Of a stretch of DNA of 64,000 nt, positions 38,737-48,054 are shown piece by piece. Both the position numbers and the translations under genes were made by a program. Source of the DNA: Enterobacter soli ATCC BAA-2102 (GTDB taxonomy: Bacteria > Pseudomonadota > Gammaproteobacteria > Enterobacterales > Enterobacteriaceae). A model generated the notes under the pieces. It saw nothing but the letters and a program-made list of their open reading frames with translations. It was not told the origin of the DNA and did not search any database. Numbering within the stretch: the stretch's first letter is position 1; the number at the start of each line of letters is the position of its first letter. The stretch is from NCBI RefSeq assembly GCF_001654845.1, contig NZ_LXES01000002.1:62001-126000 (forward strand), in the 5' to 3' direction.

Positions 38737-38755
38737 AATAATGAGTTTCATTTGC
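38737..38755. promoter_or_regulatory. Fur-box-like element
   Basis: Matches 13 of 19 positions of the classical Fur box, including ATAATGA and TCATT halves (AATAATGAGTTTCATTTGC). It starts about five bases after the expected transcription start, where Fur would block the promoter. Moderate match only. Confidence 0.45.
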
Positions 38756-38810
38756 ATTAAAAATTCATACCAGGGTCATCAATAATAATTTTAATGAAGG
38801 GTAGCGTTTC

Positions 38811-39809
38811 ATGAAAAAGGTCATCTGCGCACTGGGAATGGCGTTCGCATCGGTCGGTTCTGCTCTGGCAACAACATATCCTCTCACTATTGAAAACTGC
38901 GGATATAAAGAAACATTCACCAAAGCGCCCGAGCGCGTTGTTGCCCTGGGGCAAAACACCGTCGAGATCCTCTTACTGTTAGGCCTGCAAAATAATGTCA
39001 CCGCCAGCGCATTCTGGCCGACAAAAGTGTTACCGGCGCTGGCTGAACAAAATGCAAAAATTAAAACGCTGACGGTAGAAATCCCTACCCTTGAATCCAT
39101 CCTCGCCCAGAACCCTGATTTCGTTCCTGCACAGCTGCCGCTGCTGCTGGGGCCAGAAAGTAAAGTCGCAAAACGCGAAGACCTGGCCACCGTGGGGGTG
39201 AATAGCTATTTATCCCCAGGCATGTGTGCCACCAAAAAAGCCGCAGGTGATATGTACGGCAGCCGTCAGAAGCTGTGGGATATGACCTATCTCTATAAAG
39301 AGATTGAAGATTTCGCCACCATTTTTAATGTGCAGCCTCGCGGTGAAGCATTAATTGCCGACTTTAAAAAACGTGAAAACGATTTGCGCGCTGAGTTTGG
39401 CAAGAATAAAAAAGATCTTTCGTTTGTTTTCTGGTTCTCCAGCGCCTCACCTTCTGCTGATGCCTACGTAGGCGGTAAAAACAGTGCATCCGGTTTTATT
39501 GCCAACGTTCTGGGTGGGCATAATGCCATTACCTCCGAAACAGAGTGGCCAACGGTGAGCTGGGAAAGCGTTATCGCCGCTAACCCGGATGTCATTGTCG
39601 TTTCCAGTCTGGACCGCAACCGCTGGGCGCTCGATAACGCAGAGGAAAAAATCAAATTCCTGAAAAGCGATCCTGCCGTCAGCCAGATGGATGCCGTTAA
39701 AAAAGGTCATATCGTCGTGATGGACGGCCAGGCGATGAACCCGACCATTCGTACCCTCTATGGTGCTGAACAGGTGGGCGAGCAGCTCAGAAAACTGGGG
39801 CTTAACTGA
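38811..39809 (+). CDS. Iron-siderophore-type ABC transporter substrate-binding protein
   Basis: Periplasmic solute-binding protein of the TroA/BtuF/FecB type (COG0614). 332 residues. Signal peptide MKKVICALGMAFASVGSALA (cleavage near residue 20), then the family opening YPLTIENCGYKETFTKAPERVVALGQNTVEIL. The closing VVMDGQAMNPTIRTLYGAEQVGEQL is also typical. The ligand is probably a ferric siderophore or haem-like chelate; vitamin B12 or an oxyanion (as for MolA) cannot be excluded. Its TGA overlaps the permease ATG. Confidence 0.82.
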   Translation: MKKVICALGMAFASVGSALATTYPLTIENCGYKETFTKAPERVVALGQNTVEILLLLGLQNNVTASAFWPTKVLPALAEQNAKIKTLTVEIPTLESILAQNPDFVPAQLPLLLGPESKVAKREDLATVGVNSYLSPGMCATKKAAGDMYGSRQKLWDMTYLYKEIEDFATIFNVQPRGEALIADFKKRENDLRAEFGKNKKDLSFVFWFSSASPSADAYVGGKNSASGFIANVLGGHNAITSETEWPTVSWESVIAANPDVIVVSSLDRNRWALDNAEEKIKFLKSDPAVSQMDAVKKGHIVVMDGQAMNPTIRTLYGAEQVGEQLRKLGLN

Positions 39810-40846
39810 TGACCGCAGTTGTTCAACAGGCGCGACAGGGATTCATCCTGACGACCTCGTGTTTGCTTTCCATCGTGCTGTTGTTCCTGGTGATCGCCGT
39901 TGGCGTCAGCGTGGGTGAGCTTTCTATTCCACTGCAAAACGTCTTTTACGCCATCAGCAATAAAATGGGGCTGACCGCAGTCCCGCTTAACCGCATTTAT
40001 GAAAGCGTGATTTGGGATTTTCGCCTGAGTCGTGCGCTGGTGGCGGCGTGCTGCGGCGCGGGCCTCGCAATTTGCGGGGCGGTGCTGCAAAGCCTGTTGA
40101 AGAACGCGCTGGCTGAGCCTTACGTACTGGGTGTATCTGCGGGGGCCTCAACGGGCGCTGTATCGGTGGTGGTATTAGGTATCGGCACCGGCGCGGTTTC
40201 CCTCTCGGCGGGCGCATTTGCCGGGGCGTTTGCCGCCTTTGTCTTCGTGGCGTTCCTGACGAATGGCGCACGCGGCGGCAACGAACGCACCATTCTGGCG
40301 GGGGTTGCGGCGTCTCAACTTTTCAACGCCATTACCGCCTACACCATCAGCACCTCTGCAAGCGCGCAGCAGGCTCGCGACGTGATGTTCTGGCTACTGG
40401 GCAGTTTCAGTGGCGTGAGATGGCCTGAGTTTCAGCTGGCACTGGTGGTCGTTCTGGCCGGGCTGGCGGTTTGCCTTTACTACTCCCGCGCGCTGGATGC
40501 CTTTACCTTTGGCGATGACGCCGCCGCGTCGCTGGGCATTGCCGTGCCCTGGGTACGTCTGATCCTGTTCACCACCACCGCACTCATCACCGCCACCATT
40601 GTCAGCATGGCAGGCTCCATCGGCTTTGTCGGGCTGGTTGTGCCGCATGTGATGCGCTTCTTCTTTGGGCCGTTACATCGCATTTTGCTTATCGCCAGCG
40701 CGCTGGCAGGTGCCATTCTGATGGTGTTGGCAGATATTGCATCGCGTTTACTGATTGCGCCGCAAAGCCTGCCTGTAGGCGTTGTCACCGCGCTGGTTGG
40801 CGTGCCTTTCTTCGCCGTTATCATCTACCGTTCAAGGAATAAGTGA
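39809..40846 (+). CDS. Iron-siderophore-type ABC transporter permease (FecCD family)
   Basis: Membrane permease of the BtuC/FecCD family, 345 residues with about ten membrane segments. Visible landmarks: CGAGLAICGAVLQSLLKNALAEPYVLGVSAGAS (about 83-115) and the ATPase-coupling loop near SIGFVGLVVPHVMRFFFGP (about 269-287). Overlaps the binding-protein gene by one base and the ATPase gene by four. Confidence 0.88.
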   Translation: MTAVVQQARQGFILTTSCLLSIVLLFLVIAVGVSVGELSIPLQNVFYAISNKMGLTAVPLNRIYESVIWDFRLSRALVAACCGAGLAICGAVLQSLLKNALAEPYVLGVSAGASTGAVSVVVLGIGTGAVSLSAGAFAGAFAAFVFVAFLTNGARGGNERTILAGVAASQLFNAITAYTISTSASAQQARDVMFWLLGSFSGVRWPEFQLALVVVLAGLAVCLYYSRALDAFTFGDDAAASLGIAVPWVRLILFTTTALITATIVSMAGSIGFVGLVVPHVMRFFFGPLHRILLIASALAGAILMVLADIASRLLIAPQSLPVGVVTALVGVPFFAVIIYRSRNK

Positions 40847-41607
40847 TGAGTATCACCGCTGAAAATATTACCTGGAAGGTAGGCAATAAAGTCATCGTCA
40901 ACGATGTCTCGCTGAACATCGCGCGCGGGGAAACCGTTGGGCTGCTTGGCCCTAACGGCTGTGGTAAATCGTCACTTTTACGTGTGCTGGCGGGGCTGCG
41001 TCGCCCGAATGCCGGTTGTGTGAAGCTTGACGGGCAGAACATCGCCCGGATGCCCAAAAAGCAGCTTGCCCGCCGCGTGGCATTCGTTGAACAGCATGGC
41101 ATGACCGATGCCAACATGCGGGTGCGTGATGTGGTGAAGCTGGGGCGCATCCCGCACCATTCGCCCTTCTCCAACTGGAGCGCGCAGGATGATGAAACCG
41201 TTATTTCCGCCCTGCAACGTGTAGATATGCTCGATCGCAGCGAACAAGGCTGGCTGAGCTTATCCGGCGGGGAGCGCCAGCGCGTGCATATCGCCCGTGC
41301 CCTGGCGCAATCGCCCACCGAAATCCTGCTGGATGAACCGACCAACCACCTGGATATTCATCACCAGATCCAGCTGATGCATCTGATAAGCGAGCTGCCG
41401 GTAACCAGCATTGTGGCGATTCACGACCTCAACCACGCAGCGATGTTTTGTGATTCGCTGATTGTGATGCAAAAAGGGCAAATCATCGCCACCGGGACAC
41501 CGCAGGAGATCCTGAGCGAAGAGCTGCTCTGGGAAGTGTTCCGGGTCAAAACCAAAATTGAGATCTCTGCGTACCATGGCAAAAAGCATATCCACTTCAT
41601 TGTTTAA
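40843..41607 (+). CDS. Iron-siderophore-type ABC transporter ATP-binding protein
   Basis: ATPase of the same importer, FecE/FepC type, 254 residues (Met at 40846 is an alternative start). Walker A GPNGCGKSS (about 38-46), signature LSGGERQRVHIARAL (about 140-154), Walker B ILLDEPTNHLD (about 163-173), and the switch-loop histidine in IHDLNHAA. The MFS gene follows after 15 bases, so the four genes are probably one transcript. Confidence 0.9.
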   Translation: MMSITAENITWKVGNKVIVNDVSLNIARGETVGLLGPNGCGKSSLLRVLAGLRRPNAGCVKLDGQNIARMPKKQLARRVAFVEQHGMTDANMRVRDVVKLGRIPHHSPFSNWSAQDDETVISALQRVDMLDRSEQGWLSLSGGERQRVHIARALAQSPTEILLDEPTNHLDIHHQIQLMHLISELPVTSIVAIHDLNHAAMFCDSLIVMQKGQIIATGTPQEILSEELLWEVFRVKTKIEISAYHGKKHIHFIV

Positions 41608-41622
41608 CGCCGGGTAATACGC

Positions 41623-42870
41623 ATGTCCCTGTTTTCTTTACGCCCTGCGACAACGCTCTGGCCGCCCGTGTTACTGGGCAGCCAGTTTGTTTTTAATATT
41701 GGCTTTTACGCGGTTGTCCCCTTTCTGGCGATTTTCCTGCGTGACGATTTGATGCTCTCCGGCGGGCTTATCGGGCTGGTTCTGGGGCTGCGCACGTTCT
41801 CGCAGCAGGGCATGTTTATCGTCGGGGGCGCGCTTTCAGACCGGTTTGGCGCCCGGGTGATTATCCTCTGCGGCTGCCTTGTCCGCATCGCGGGGTATCT
41901 TCTGCTGGCGTTTGGGCAGTCCCTGTGGCCCATCATTCTGGGGGCGTGTCTGACGGGTATCGGTGGCGCGCTTTTCTCTCCGTCCATTGAAGCGCTGCTG
42001 GCAAAAGCGGGAACGCAAAGTGAAGCAAAGGGCAAGCGCAGCCGCGCGGAGTGGTTTGCGTTGTTTGCCGTATGCGGTGAACTGGGTGCTGTACTCGGCC
42101 CGGTGGCGGGTGCCCTGCTTACCGGGCTTGGCTTTCGCCAGGTTGCTCTGGCGGGCGCGGGCGTCTTTGTGGTTGCGCTGATTGTGCTGTTTTTTTGCCT
42201 TCCTCCTGCACAGCGCAGTAAGCAGACGCTGGAGATCCACCCATGGTGGAGCACGTTTCGCCAGCCGCGATTTGTCGCTTTTATCATCGCCTACAGTTCG
42301 TGGCTGTTGAGTTACAACCAGCTTTATCTGGCGCTGCCGGTGGAAATAGAGCGTGCTGGCGGTAGTGAGAAAGATCTTGGCCCGCTCTTTATGCTGGCTT
42401 CGGTGCTGATCATCTTCTTTCAGTTACCGCTTGCCCGTTTCGCCCGTCAGGTGGGAGCTGTCAGAGTCTTACCGGCGGGATTTCTGCTGCTGTCGGCATC
42501 GTTTACGAGCGTAGCCCTGTTTGCCGCCTACCCACCGCCGGAAGGCTGGCTGAGACTTCTGCCTGCGGGGTGCTTTGTGACGCTACTGACGTGCGGGCAA
42601 ATGCTGCTGGTGCCGTCCGCGAAAGATCTCATCCCGTGGTTTGCGAAAGAGTCCACGCTTGGCGCGCACTACGGTGCACTCTCCACCGCCGGGGGCTGTG
42701 CGGTGCTGGCGGGGAATTTACTGTTCGGCAGTCAACTCGATCACGCGCTAACGCCGTCACCACAGGCCGTTTTCCCGTGGTTACAGCTGGCGTTTTTCCC
42801 TTTATGCAGCGCAGTGGCCCTGGTGTTTATCTGCCGCCCGATGCGTGCGGCACTGGCTTCCCGGGCTTAG
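41623..42870 (+). CDS. Major facilitator superfamily transporter
   Basis: 415 residues with about 12 membrane segments and the MFS motif GGALSDRFGARVIILCG (about 67-83) in the loop between segments two and three. Resembles drug/siderophore efflux-type MFS proteins. Placed last in the ABC operon, it could export the chelator that the ABC system takes back, or help release iron from it; this is inferred from position. Converges with ygbA, with two bases between the stop codons. Confidence 0.8.
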   Translation: MSLFSLRPATTLWPPVLLGSQFVFNIGFYAVVPFLAIFLRDDLMLSGGLIGLVLGLRTFSQQGMFIVGGALSDRFGARVIILCGCLVRIAGYLLLAFGQSLWPIILGACLTGIGGALFSPSIEALLAKAGTQSEAKGKRSRAEWFALFAVCGELGAVLGPVAGALLTGLGFRQVALAGAGVFVVALIVLFFCLPPAQRSKQTLEIHPWWSTFRQPRFVAFIIAYSSWLLSYNQLYLALPVEIERAGGSEKDLGPLFMLASVLIIFFQLPLARFARQVGAVRVLPAGFLLLSASFTSVALFAAYPPPEGWLRLLPAGCFVTLLTCGQMLLVPSAKDLIPWFAKESTLGAHYGALSTAGGCAVLAGNLLFGSQLDHALTPSPQAVFPWLQLAFFPLCSAVALVFICRPMRAALASRA

Positions 42871-42872
42871 GC

Positions 42873-43220
42873 TTACTGTTTTTTCGGCCGGTATTTTTCC
42901 GGTAATTCAGGAACCGGGCGACGATCGTCAATCAGATGGCGGATAGTCAGGATGGGGTGTCGCCAGAGCATTCGCGGCCCGGCCCAACGCATCACCTGCT
43001 TCATCTCTTCACGTTTTGCCGGCTGGTAGCAGTGGACAGGGCACTGCTTGCAGGCGGGCTTCTCCTCACCGAAGACACATTTATCCAGGCGTTTATCTGC
43101 ATAAGCATTAAGCGCCTGATAATGCCCCTCTTCTTTCAAAGCCTGTGGGCACTTGTTTTCATACAGCGCGATCATTTTAGCGATCGTCTCTTTTTCTCGT
43201 GCGATGCGTTTTCCAGACAT
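42873..43220 (-). CDS. ygbA: Nitrous oxide-stimulated promoter family protein YgbA
   Basis: 115 residues, very close to E. coli YgbA (117), including MSGKRIAREKETIAKMIALYE and the cysteine-containing centre CVFGEEKPACKQCPVHCYQPAKREEM. Four or five conserved cysteines suggest metal binding. E. coli ygbA is repressed by NsrR and induced by nitrosative stress; an NsrR-like half site precedes this copy. Biochemical role is not established by the sequence. Confidence 0.9.
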   Translation of the reverse strand: MSGKRIAREKETIAKMIALYENKCPQALKEEGHYQALNAYADKRLDKCVFGEEKPACKQCPVHCYQPAKREEMKQVMRWAGPRMLWRHPILTIRHLIDDRRPVPELPEKYRPKKQ

Positions 43221-43238
43221 GGCGGATCACCCAACAAT

Positions 43239-43260
43239 AACGTGCATTTATAATACCCTT
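43239..43260. promoter_or_regulatory. NsrR-like site upstream of ygbA
   Basis: AACGTGCATTT (43239-43249) matches nine of eleven positions of the NsrR half site AAGATGCATTT, and an inverted partner, ATAATACCCTT, follows. It lies 19 bases before the ygbA ATG. E. coli ygbA is a known NsrR target. Confidence 0.5.
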
Positions 43261-43337
43261 TTATGCTCCCGATTTCAGCCGTTGCATTCCATTTGCTGAA
43301 GACGCCTTCCAGTTTTACGCCTGCCCGCCGCAATATT

Positions 43338-43357
43338 TACTGGTATTTTATACAGTA
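43338..43357. promoter_or_regulatory. LexA (SOS) box upstream of the SymE-like gene
   Basis: TACTG at 43338-43342 and CAGTA at 43353-43357 flank ten bases (GTATTTTATA), the full CTG-N10-CAG architecture with both outer TA pairs. It lies 40 bases before the start of the SymE-like gene. E. coli symE is also LexA-controlled. Confidence 0.75.
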
Positions 43358-43396
43358 AATATCATCGTCACGTTGTGCTTAACTACCGGAGCGCGT

Positions 43397-43627
43397 ATGC
43401 AAGAGATCGCTATCACCAAACCCTATCGCCACTTAAAGGTCGGTTACTTCAGAAAGCGTCACGAAGACCGTAAAACAAAAATCCCGACCCGCTATAGCGT
43501 CCACGCAGCGCTGAGCCTGAAAGGGGACTGGCTGGAAAAAGCCGGATTTACCACAAACTCTCAGGTAAGAGTGGGCGTTGAACATGGAAAAATCGTCATT
43601 GAGTTAATGGCGGAAGGCGTCTCGTAA
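43397..43627 (+). CDS. SymE-like type I toxin family protein
   Basis: 76 residues from the ATG at 43397 (MQEIAITKPYRHLKVGYF), with CCGGAG upstream; the frame extends to 43373 but without start signals. It carries the SymE core pattern IPTRYSVHAALSLKGDWLEKAGF followed by V-x-V-x(4)-GKIVIEL, an AbrB-like beta fold. E. coli SymE (113 residues) is an SOS-induced protein with nuclease-like or nucleoid-condensing toxicity, held down by antisense RNA SymR and Lon. This shorter form lacks the C-terminal third. A SymR-like antisense RNA was not evident by eye. Confidence 0.75.
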   Translation: MQEIAITKPYRHLKVGYFRKRHEDRKTKIPTRYSVHAALSLKGDWLEKAGFTTNSQVRVGVEHGKIVIELMAEGVS

Positions 43628-43740
43628 ACACGCGACATTTTTCTGCGCCACGCCATTTTTTCATGCGACAATAGAGGGAACTAACGGCCAATGAGCCGCT
43701 CAAAGCTCAATATTATCAAAGAAATGGATATCATAACTCC

Positions 43741-46302
43741 ATGACCACAATCGACAATTTCGACGCACATACACCGATGATGCAGCAGTACCTGAAGCTT
43801 AAAGCTCAGCATCCGGAAATCCTGCTTTTTTATCGTATGGGCGATTTTTACGAGCTTTTTTATGACGATGCGAAACGCGCATCGCAGCTGCTCGACATCT
43901 CCCTGACCAAGCGTGGCGCATCGGCAGGTGAACCTATCCCGATGGCGGGTATTCCGCATCACGCGGTTGAAAACTACCTGGCGAAGCTGGTGAACCAGGG
44001 CGAATCCGTCGCCATTTGCGAACAGATTGGCGACCCGGCCACCTCAAAAGGTCCGGTAGAGCGTAAAGTCGTGCGCATCGTCACGCCCGGGACCATCAGT
44101 GATGAAGCGCTGTTGCAGGAGCGCCAGGATAACCTGCTGGCCGCCCTCTGGCAGGACGGCAAAGGTTTTGGCTACGCCACGCTGGATATCAGCTCCGGGC
44201 GTTTTCGCCTGAGCGAACCGGCAGATCGCGAAACGATGGCGGCCGAATTGCAGCGCACAAACCCGGCGGAGCTGCTTTATGCTGAAGATTTTGCGGAAAC
44301 ATCGCTGATTGAAGGTCGTCGTGGATTACGCCGTCGTCCTTTATGGGAATTCGAAATTGATACCGCCCGTCAGCAGCTAAACCTGCAATTTGGTACGCGT
44401 GACCTGATCGGTTTTGGCGTTGAAAACGCGCCGCGCGGCCTGTGCGCTGCGGGTTGCCTGCTGCAATATGTGAAAGATACCCAGCGTACTGCCCTGCCGC
44501 ATATCCGCTCAATCACCATGGAGCGTCAACAGGACAGCATCATTATGGATGCCGCGACGCGCCGTAACCTGGAGATCACCCAGAATCTGGCGGGTGGCGT
44601 GGAAAACACCCTTGCTTCGGTGCTCGACAGCACGGTGACCCCGATGGGCAGCCGAATGCTCAAGCGCTGGCTGCACATGCCAATCCGCAATACGGAAACG
44701 CTGATCGGCCGCCAGCAAACCATCGCCGCCTTGCAGGACCGCTTTAGCGAATTACAGCCGGTGCTGCGCCAGATTGGCGATCTGGAACGTATTCTGGCGC
44801 GTCTGGCCTTGCGCACAGCGCGCCCGCGTGATTTGGCGCGAATGCGTCACGCCTTCCAGCAACTGCCTGAGCTGCGCGCTCAGCTTGCAGAAGTGAACAG
44901 CACGCCGGTGCAAAAGCTGCGGGAAACCATGGGCGAGTTTACAGAACTCCGTGAACTGCTCGAACGCGCCATCATTGACGCGCCACCGGTACTGGTGCGC
45001 GATGGCGGTGTTATCGCCCCGGGCTACAACGAAGAGCTGGACGAATGGCGCGCGCTGGCAGACGGCGCAACGGATTACCTTGATAAACTGGAAATCCGCG
45101 AGCGTGAGCGTTTGGGCCTCGACACCCTGAAAGTGGGCTATAACGCGGTTCACGGATACTATATTCAGATCAGCCGTGGCCAGAGCCATATGGCACCTAT
45201 CCACTACGTGCGCCGCCAGACGCTGAAAAATGCCGAGCGCTACATCATCCCTGAACTGAAAGAGTATGAGGACAAAGTTCTCACCTCGAAAGGCAAAGCG
45301 CTGGCACTGGAAAAACAGCTGTATGACGAGCTGTTCGACATGCTGATGCCGCACCTTGCCGACCTGCAATTAAGTGCTGGCGCGCTGGCAGAACTGGATG
45401 TGCTGGTGAACCTGGCAGAACGTGCCGATACGCTTAACTACACCTGCCCGACCTTTACCGACAAACCCGGCATTCGCATTACCGAAGGGCGTCACCCGGT
45501 GGTGGAACAGGTGCTGAACGAGCCATTCATCGCCAACCCACTGAGCCTGTCACCGCAGCGGAGAATGCTGATCATTACTGGCCCGAACATGGGCGGTAAA
45601 AGTACTTATATGCGCCAGACTGCGCTGATTGCGCTTCTGGCCCATATCGGCAGCTACGTTCCGGCGCAAAAAGTAGAGATTGGCCCGATTGACCGCATAT
45701 TTACCCGTGTGGGTGCCGCGGACGATCTGGCAAGCGGGCGCTCAACCTTTATGGTGGAGATGACCGAAACGGCCAACATCCTGCATAACGCAACGGAACA
45801 CAGCCTGGTGTTGATGGATGAAGTAGGACGAGGTACCTCAACCTATGACGGCCTGTCACTGGCGTGGGCGTGTGCTGAAAACCTGGCGAACAAAATCAAG
45901 GCGATGACGCTGTTTGCGACCCACTACTTTGAACTGACTCAACTGCCAGAAAAAATGGAAGGCGTGGCAAACGTCCACCTCGATGCGCTGGAGCACGGTG
46001 ATACCATCGCCTTTATGCACACCGTGCAGGATGGCGCAGCCAGCAAGAGCTATGGTCTGGCCGTTGCGGCGCTGGCTGGTGTGCCGAAAGAGGTCATCAA
46101 ACGTGCACGTCAGAAACTGCGTGAACTGGAGAGCTTATCACCCAACGCTGCGGCGACGCAGGTTGACGGTACGCAGATGTCACTGCTAATGCCTGCGGAA
46201 GAGACGTCACCCGCTATGGAAGCACTGGAAAATCTCGACCCGGATTCTCTGACGCCGCGTCAGGCGCTGGAGTGGATTTATCGGTTGAAGAGTCTGGTTT
46301 AG
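43741..46302 (+). CDS. mutS: DNA mismatch repair protein MutS
   Basis: Recognises mispaired bases and starts methyl-directed repair with MutL and MutH. 853 residues as in E. coli. The mismatch-stacking Phe36 and Glu38 lie in GDFYELF; the ATPase P-loop GPNMGGKST is near 614-622, followed by the Walker [17 protein letters not shown]; the C-terminal tetramerisation tail ends [11 protein letters not shown]. No frameshift was seen. A REP pair follows the stop. Confidence 0.98.
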   Translation: MTTIDNFDAHTPMMQQYLKLKAQHPEILLFYRMGDFYELFYDDAKRASQLLDISLTKRGASAGEPIPMAGIPHHAVENYLAKLVNQGESVAICEQIGDPATSKGPVERKVVRIVTPGTISDEALLQERQDNLLAALWQDGKGFGYATLDISSGRFRLSEPADRETMAAELQRTNPAELLYAEDFAETSLIEGRRGLRRRPLWEFEIDTARQQLNLQFGTRDLIGFGVENAPRGLCAAGCLLQYVKDTQRTALPHIRSITMERQQDSIIMDAATRRNLEITQNLAGGVENTLASVLDSTVTPMGSRMLKRWLHMPIRNTETLIGRQQTIAALQDRFSELQPVLRQIGDLERILARLALRTARPRDLARMRHAFQQLPELRAQLAEVNSTPVQKLRETMGEFTELRELLERAIIDAPPVLVRDGGVIAPGYNEELDEWRALADGATDYLDKLEIRERERLGLDTLKVGYNAVHGYYIQISRGQSHMAPIHYVRRQTLKNAERYIIPELKEYEDKVLTSKGKALALEKQLYDELFDMLMPHLADLQLSAGALAELDVLVNLAERADTLNYTCPTFTDKPGIRITEGRHPVVEQVLNEPFIANPLSLSPQRRMLIITGPNMGGKSTYMRQTALIALLAHIGSYVPAQKVEIGPIDRIFTRVGAADDLASGRSTFMVEMTETANILHNATEHSLVLMDEVGRGTSTYDGLSLAWACAENLANKIKAMTLFATHYFELTQLPEKMEGVANVHLDALEHGDTIAFMHTVQDGAASKSYGLAVAALAGVPKEVIKRARQKLRELESLSPNAAATQVDGTQMSLLMPAEETSPAMEALENLDPDSLTPRQALEWIYRLKSLV

Positions 46303-46318
46303 TTCTCTGCGGTCTGTT

Positions 46319-46396
46319 TTGCCGGGTGGCGGCTTCGCCTTACCCGGCCTACAAAACCCGTATGCCCGGTAAGCGCAGCGCCACCGGGCTTTTTTT
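46319..46396. repeat. Inverted REP pair (BIME) downstream of mutS
   Basis: A REP unit (GCCGGGTGGCGGCTTCGCC, with CCGGCCTAC) is followed after a short linker by its mirror (GCCCGGTAAGCGCAGCGCCACCGGGC) and a T7 run. The second hairpin with its T-run can terminate mutS transcription. It lies between the convergent mutS and the decarboxylase operon. Confidence 0.85.
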
Positions 46397-46616
46397 ACAG
46401 CAGCGGCGGAATGGTCGGCACCTGCGGTGCGTCATCAATATCCTTCTGTGTCATTCGAAACGCTTCCGGATAGTGCTCACGGCTGGTACGGCGTAGCGGT
46501 TCAGTATCACGCCAGGTATACAGACAATGCTGGCACTGGTAGACAGTCCAGACATCCTTCACCGGGGATGTCGCCATCACTTCAATATGCTCATCGGCAC
46601 AACGTGGACAAATCAT
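46395..46616 (-). CDS. ecdD: Hydroxyarylic acid decarboxylase subunit D
   Basis: Small third component of the reversible non-oxidative hydroxyarylic (4-hydroxybenzoate/vanillate/gallate-type) acid decarboxylase. 73 residues with a four-cysteine zinc-ribbon-like pattern CPRC-x(22)-CQHC (Cys3, Cys6, Cys29, Cys32) and the sequence YTWRDTEPLRRT. Its exact role is not known; it usually accompanies subunits B and C. Ten bases after subunit C. Confidence 0.9.
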   Translation of the reverse strand: MICPRCADEHIEVMATSPVKDVWTVYQCQHCLYTWRDTEPLRRTSREHYPEAFRMTQKDIDDAPQVPTIPPLL

Positions 46617-46626
46617 GTTTTCCTCC

Positions 46627-48054
46627 TTATTGGCGAGCTGCGAGCATCGCGGTCAGTTTTTCAGCCCAGGCTTTGGTTTCAGGTAAATCTTGTACCGGCT
46701 GGCTATAGTGGCCACGGTTGTCCGGTGCGACAGGCGTGGTGGCATCGATGATCAGCTTGTCGGTGATCCCTGCCGGGCTGGAGCCAGGGTCAAGTTCAAG
46801 CACCGACATGTTTGGCAACTGCACCAGGTCCCCCGCAGGGTTAACTTTCGATGACAGCGCCCACATCACTTGCGGCAGATTAAACGGATCGACGTCCTCA
46901 TCCACCATAATCACCATCTTCACGTAACCCAGGCCGTGTGGCGTGGTCATGGCACGTAACCCCACGGCACGGGCAAAGCCGCCGTAACGCTTTTTGGTGG
47001 AGATAATCGCCAGCAGACCGTGGGTGTACATGGCATTCACCGCCTGCACTTCCGGGAATTCAGCTTTAAGCTGCTGGTAGAGCGGCACGCAGGTTGCCGG
47101 GCCCATCAGGTAGTCAATTTCCGTCCACGGCATCCCGAGATAGAGCGATTCAAAAATGGGTTTAGTGCGATAAGAGACTTTATCAATACGTACGACGGTC
47201 ATATTACGGCCACCGGAATAGTGGCCGGTAAATTCACCGAATGGCCCCTCGATTTCGCGTTTTCGCCCCTCAATCACCCCTTCGAGGATAACTTCCGAGC
47301 CCCACGGCACGTCGAACCCGGTCAGCGGTGCGGTCGCGATGGGATACGGGCTTTCACGAAGCGCGCCTGCCATTTCGTATTCCGACTGGTCGTATTTCAG
47401 CGGCGTTGCCCCCATCAGGGTAATAATCGGATCGTTGCCCAACGTGATCGCAATCGGCAGATCCTCCCCGCGCTCTTCCGCTTTATGCAGATGCAGAGCG
47501 ATATCGTGCATAGGAACAGGTTGCAGGCCCAGTTTGCGCTTGCCCTTGACCTCCATACGGTAGATCCCGACGTTCTGCTTACCGAAATGGTCCGGGTCAA
47601 GCGGATCGCGTGATACCACGCAGGCTTTATCAAGATAAAAACCACCGTCGCCGTCGTTCAGGCGAAACAGCGGCAGAATATCGAACAGGTTAATATCCTC
47701 GCTATCCACCGTATTTTCGGCCCACGCCGGGTTAGCGCGGCGCTCAGGTGCAACGGGGAATTTATCCCAGCGGCGAATAAATTCGTCTATCTGGCTCTTC
47801 ACCGGCGTATTTGCTGGCAGCCCCATTGAAATCGCATGGTTTTGCCAGGAGCCGATGGTGTTCATCACCACGCAGGCGTCGGTAAAACCGCGAATATTGT
47901 CAAACCACAGTGCAGGTGCGCCGTCGCCAATACGCCCGGTGGCGTTGGCCGCTGCCGCCAGATCGGGTTCAGCGTTGACCTCTTCCTCAATTTTCAACAG
48001 CTGCCCTTGCTCATCGAGCGCCTGGAGGAAGCTTCTCAAATCATCAAATGCCAT
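46627..48054 (-). CDS. ecdC: Hydroxyarylic acid decarboxylase subunit C (UbiD family)
   Basis: Catalytic subunit using prenylated FMN to decarboxylate hydroxylated aromatic acids. Start at 48054 (MAFDDLRSFLQALDEQGQL) gives 475 residues; the open frame to 48144 overlaps subunit B. UbiD landmarks: DPLDPDHFGKQNVGIYRMEVKG (about 157-178), GPFGEFTGHYSGG (about 280-292, holding the conserved catalytic glutamate region) and DEDVDPFNLPQVMWAL. Substrate could be 4-hydroxybenzoate, vanillate or gallate. Overlaps the end of subunit B by 11 bases. Confidence 0.93.
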   Translation of the reverse strand: MAFDDLRSFLQALDEQGQLLKIEEEVNAEPDLAAAANATGRIGDGAPALWFDNIRGFTDACVVMNTIGSWQNHAISMGLPANTPVKSQIDEFIRRWDKFPVAPERRANPAWAENTVDSEDINLFDILPLFRLNDGDGGFYLDKACVVSRDPLDPDHFGKQNVGIYRMEVKGKRKLGLQPVPMHDIALHLHKAEERGEDLPIAITLGNDPIITLMGATPLKYDQSEYEMAGALRESPYPIATAPLTGFDVPWGSEVILEGVIEGRKREIEGPFGEFTGHYSGGRNMTVVRIDKVSYRTKPIFESLYLGMPWTEIDYLMGPATCVPLYQQLKAEFPEVQAVNAMYTHGLLAIISTKKRYGGFARAVGLRAMTTPHGLGYVKMVIMVDEDVDPFNLPQVMWALSSKVNPAGDLVQLPNMSVLELDPGSSPAGITDKLIIDATTPVAPDNRGHYSQPVQDLPETKAWAEKLTAMLAARQ

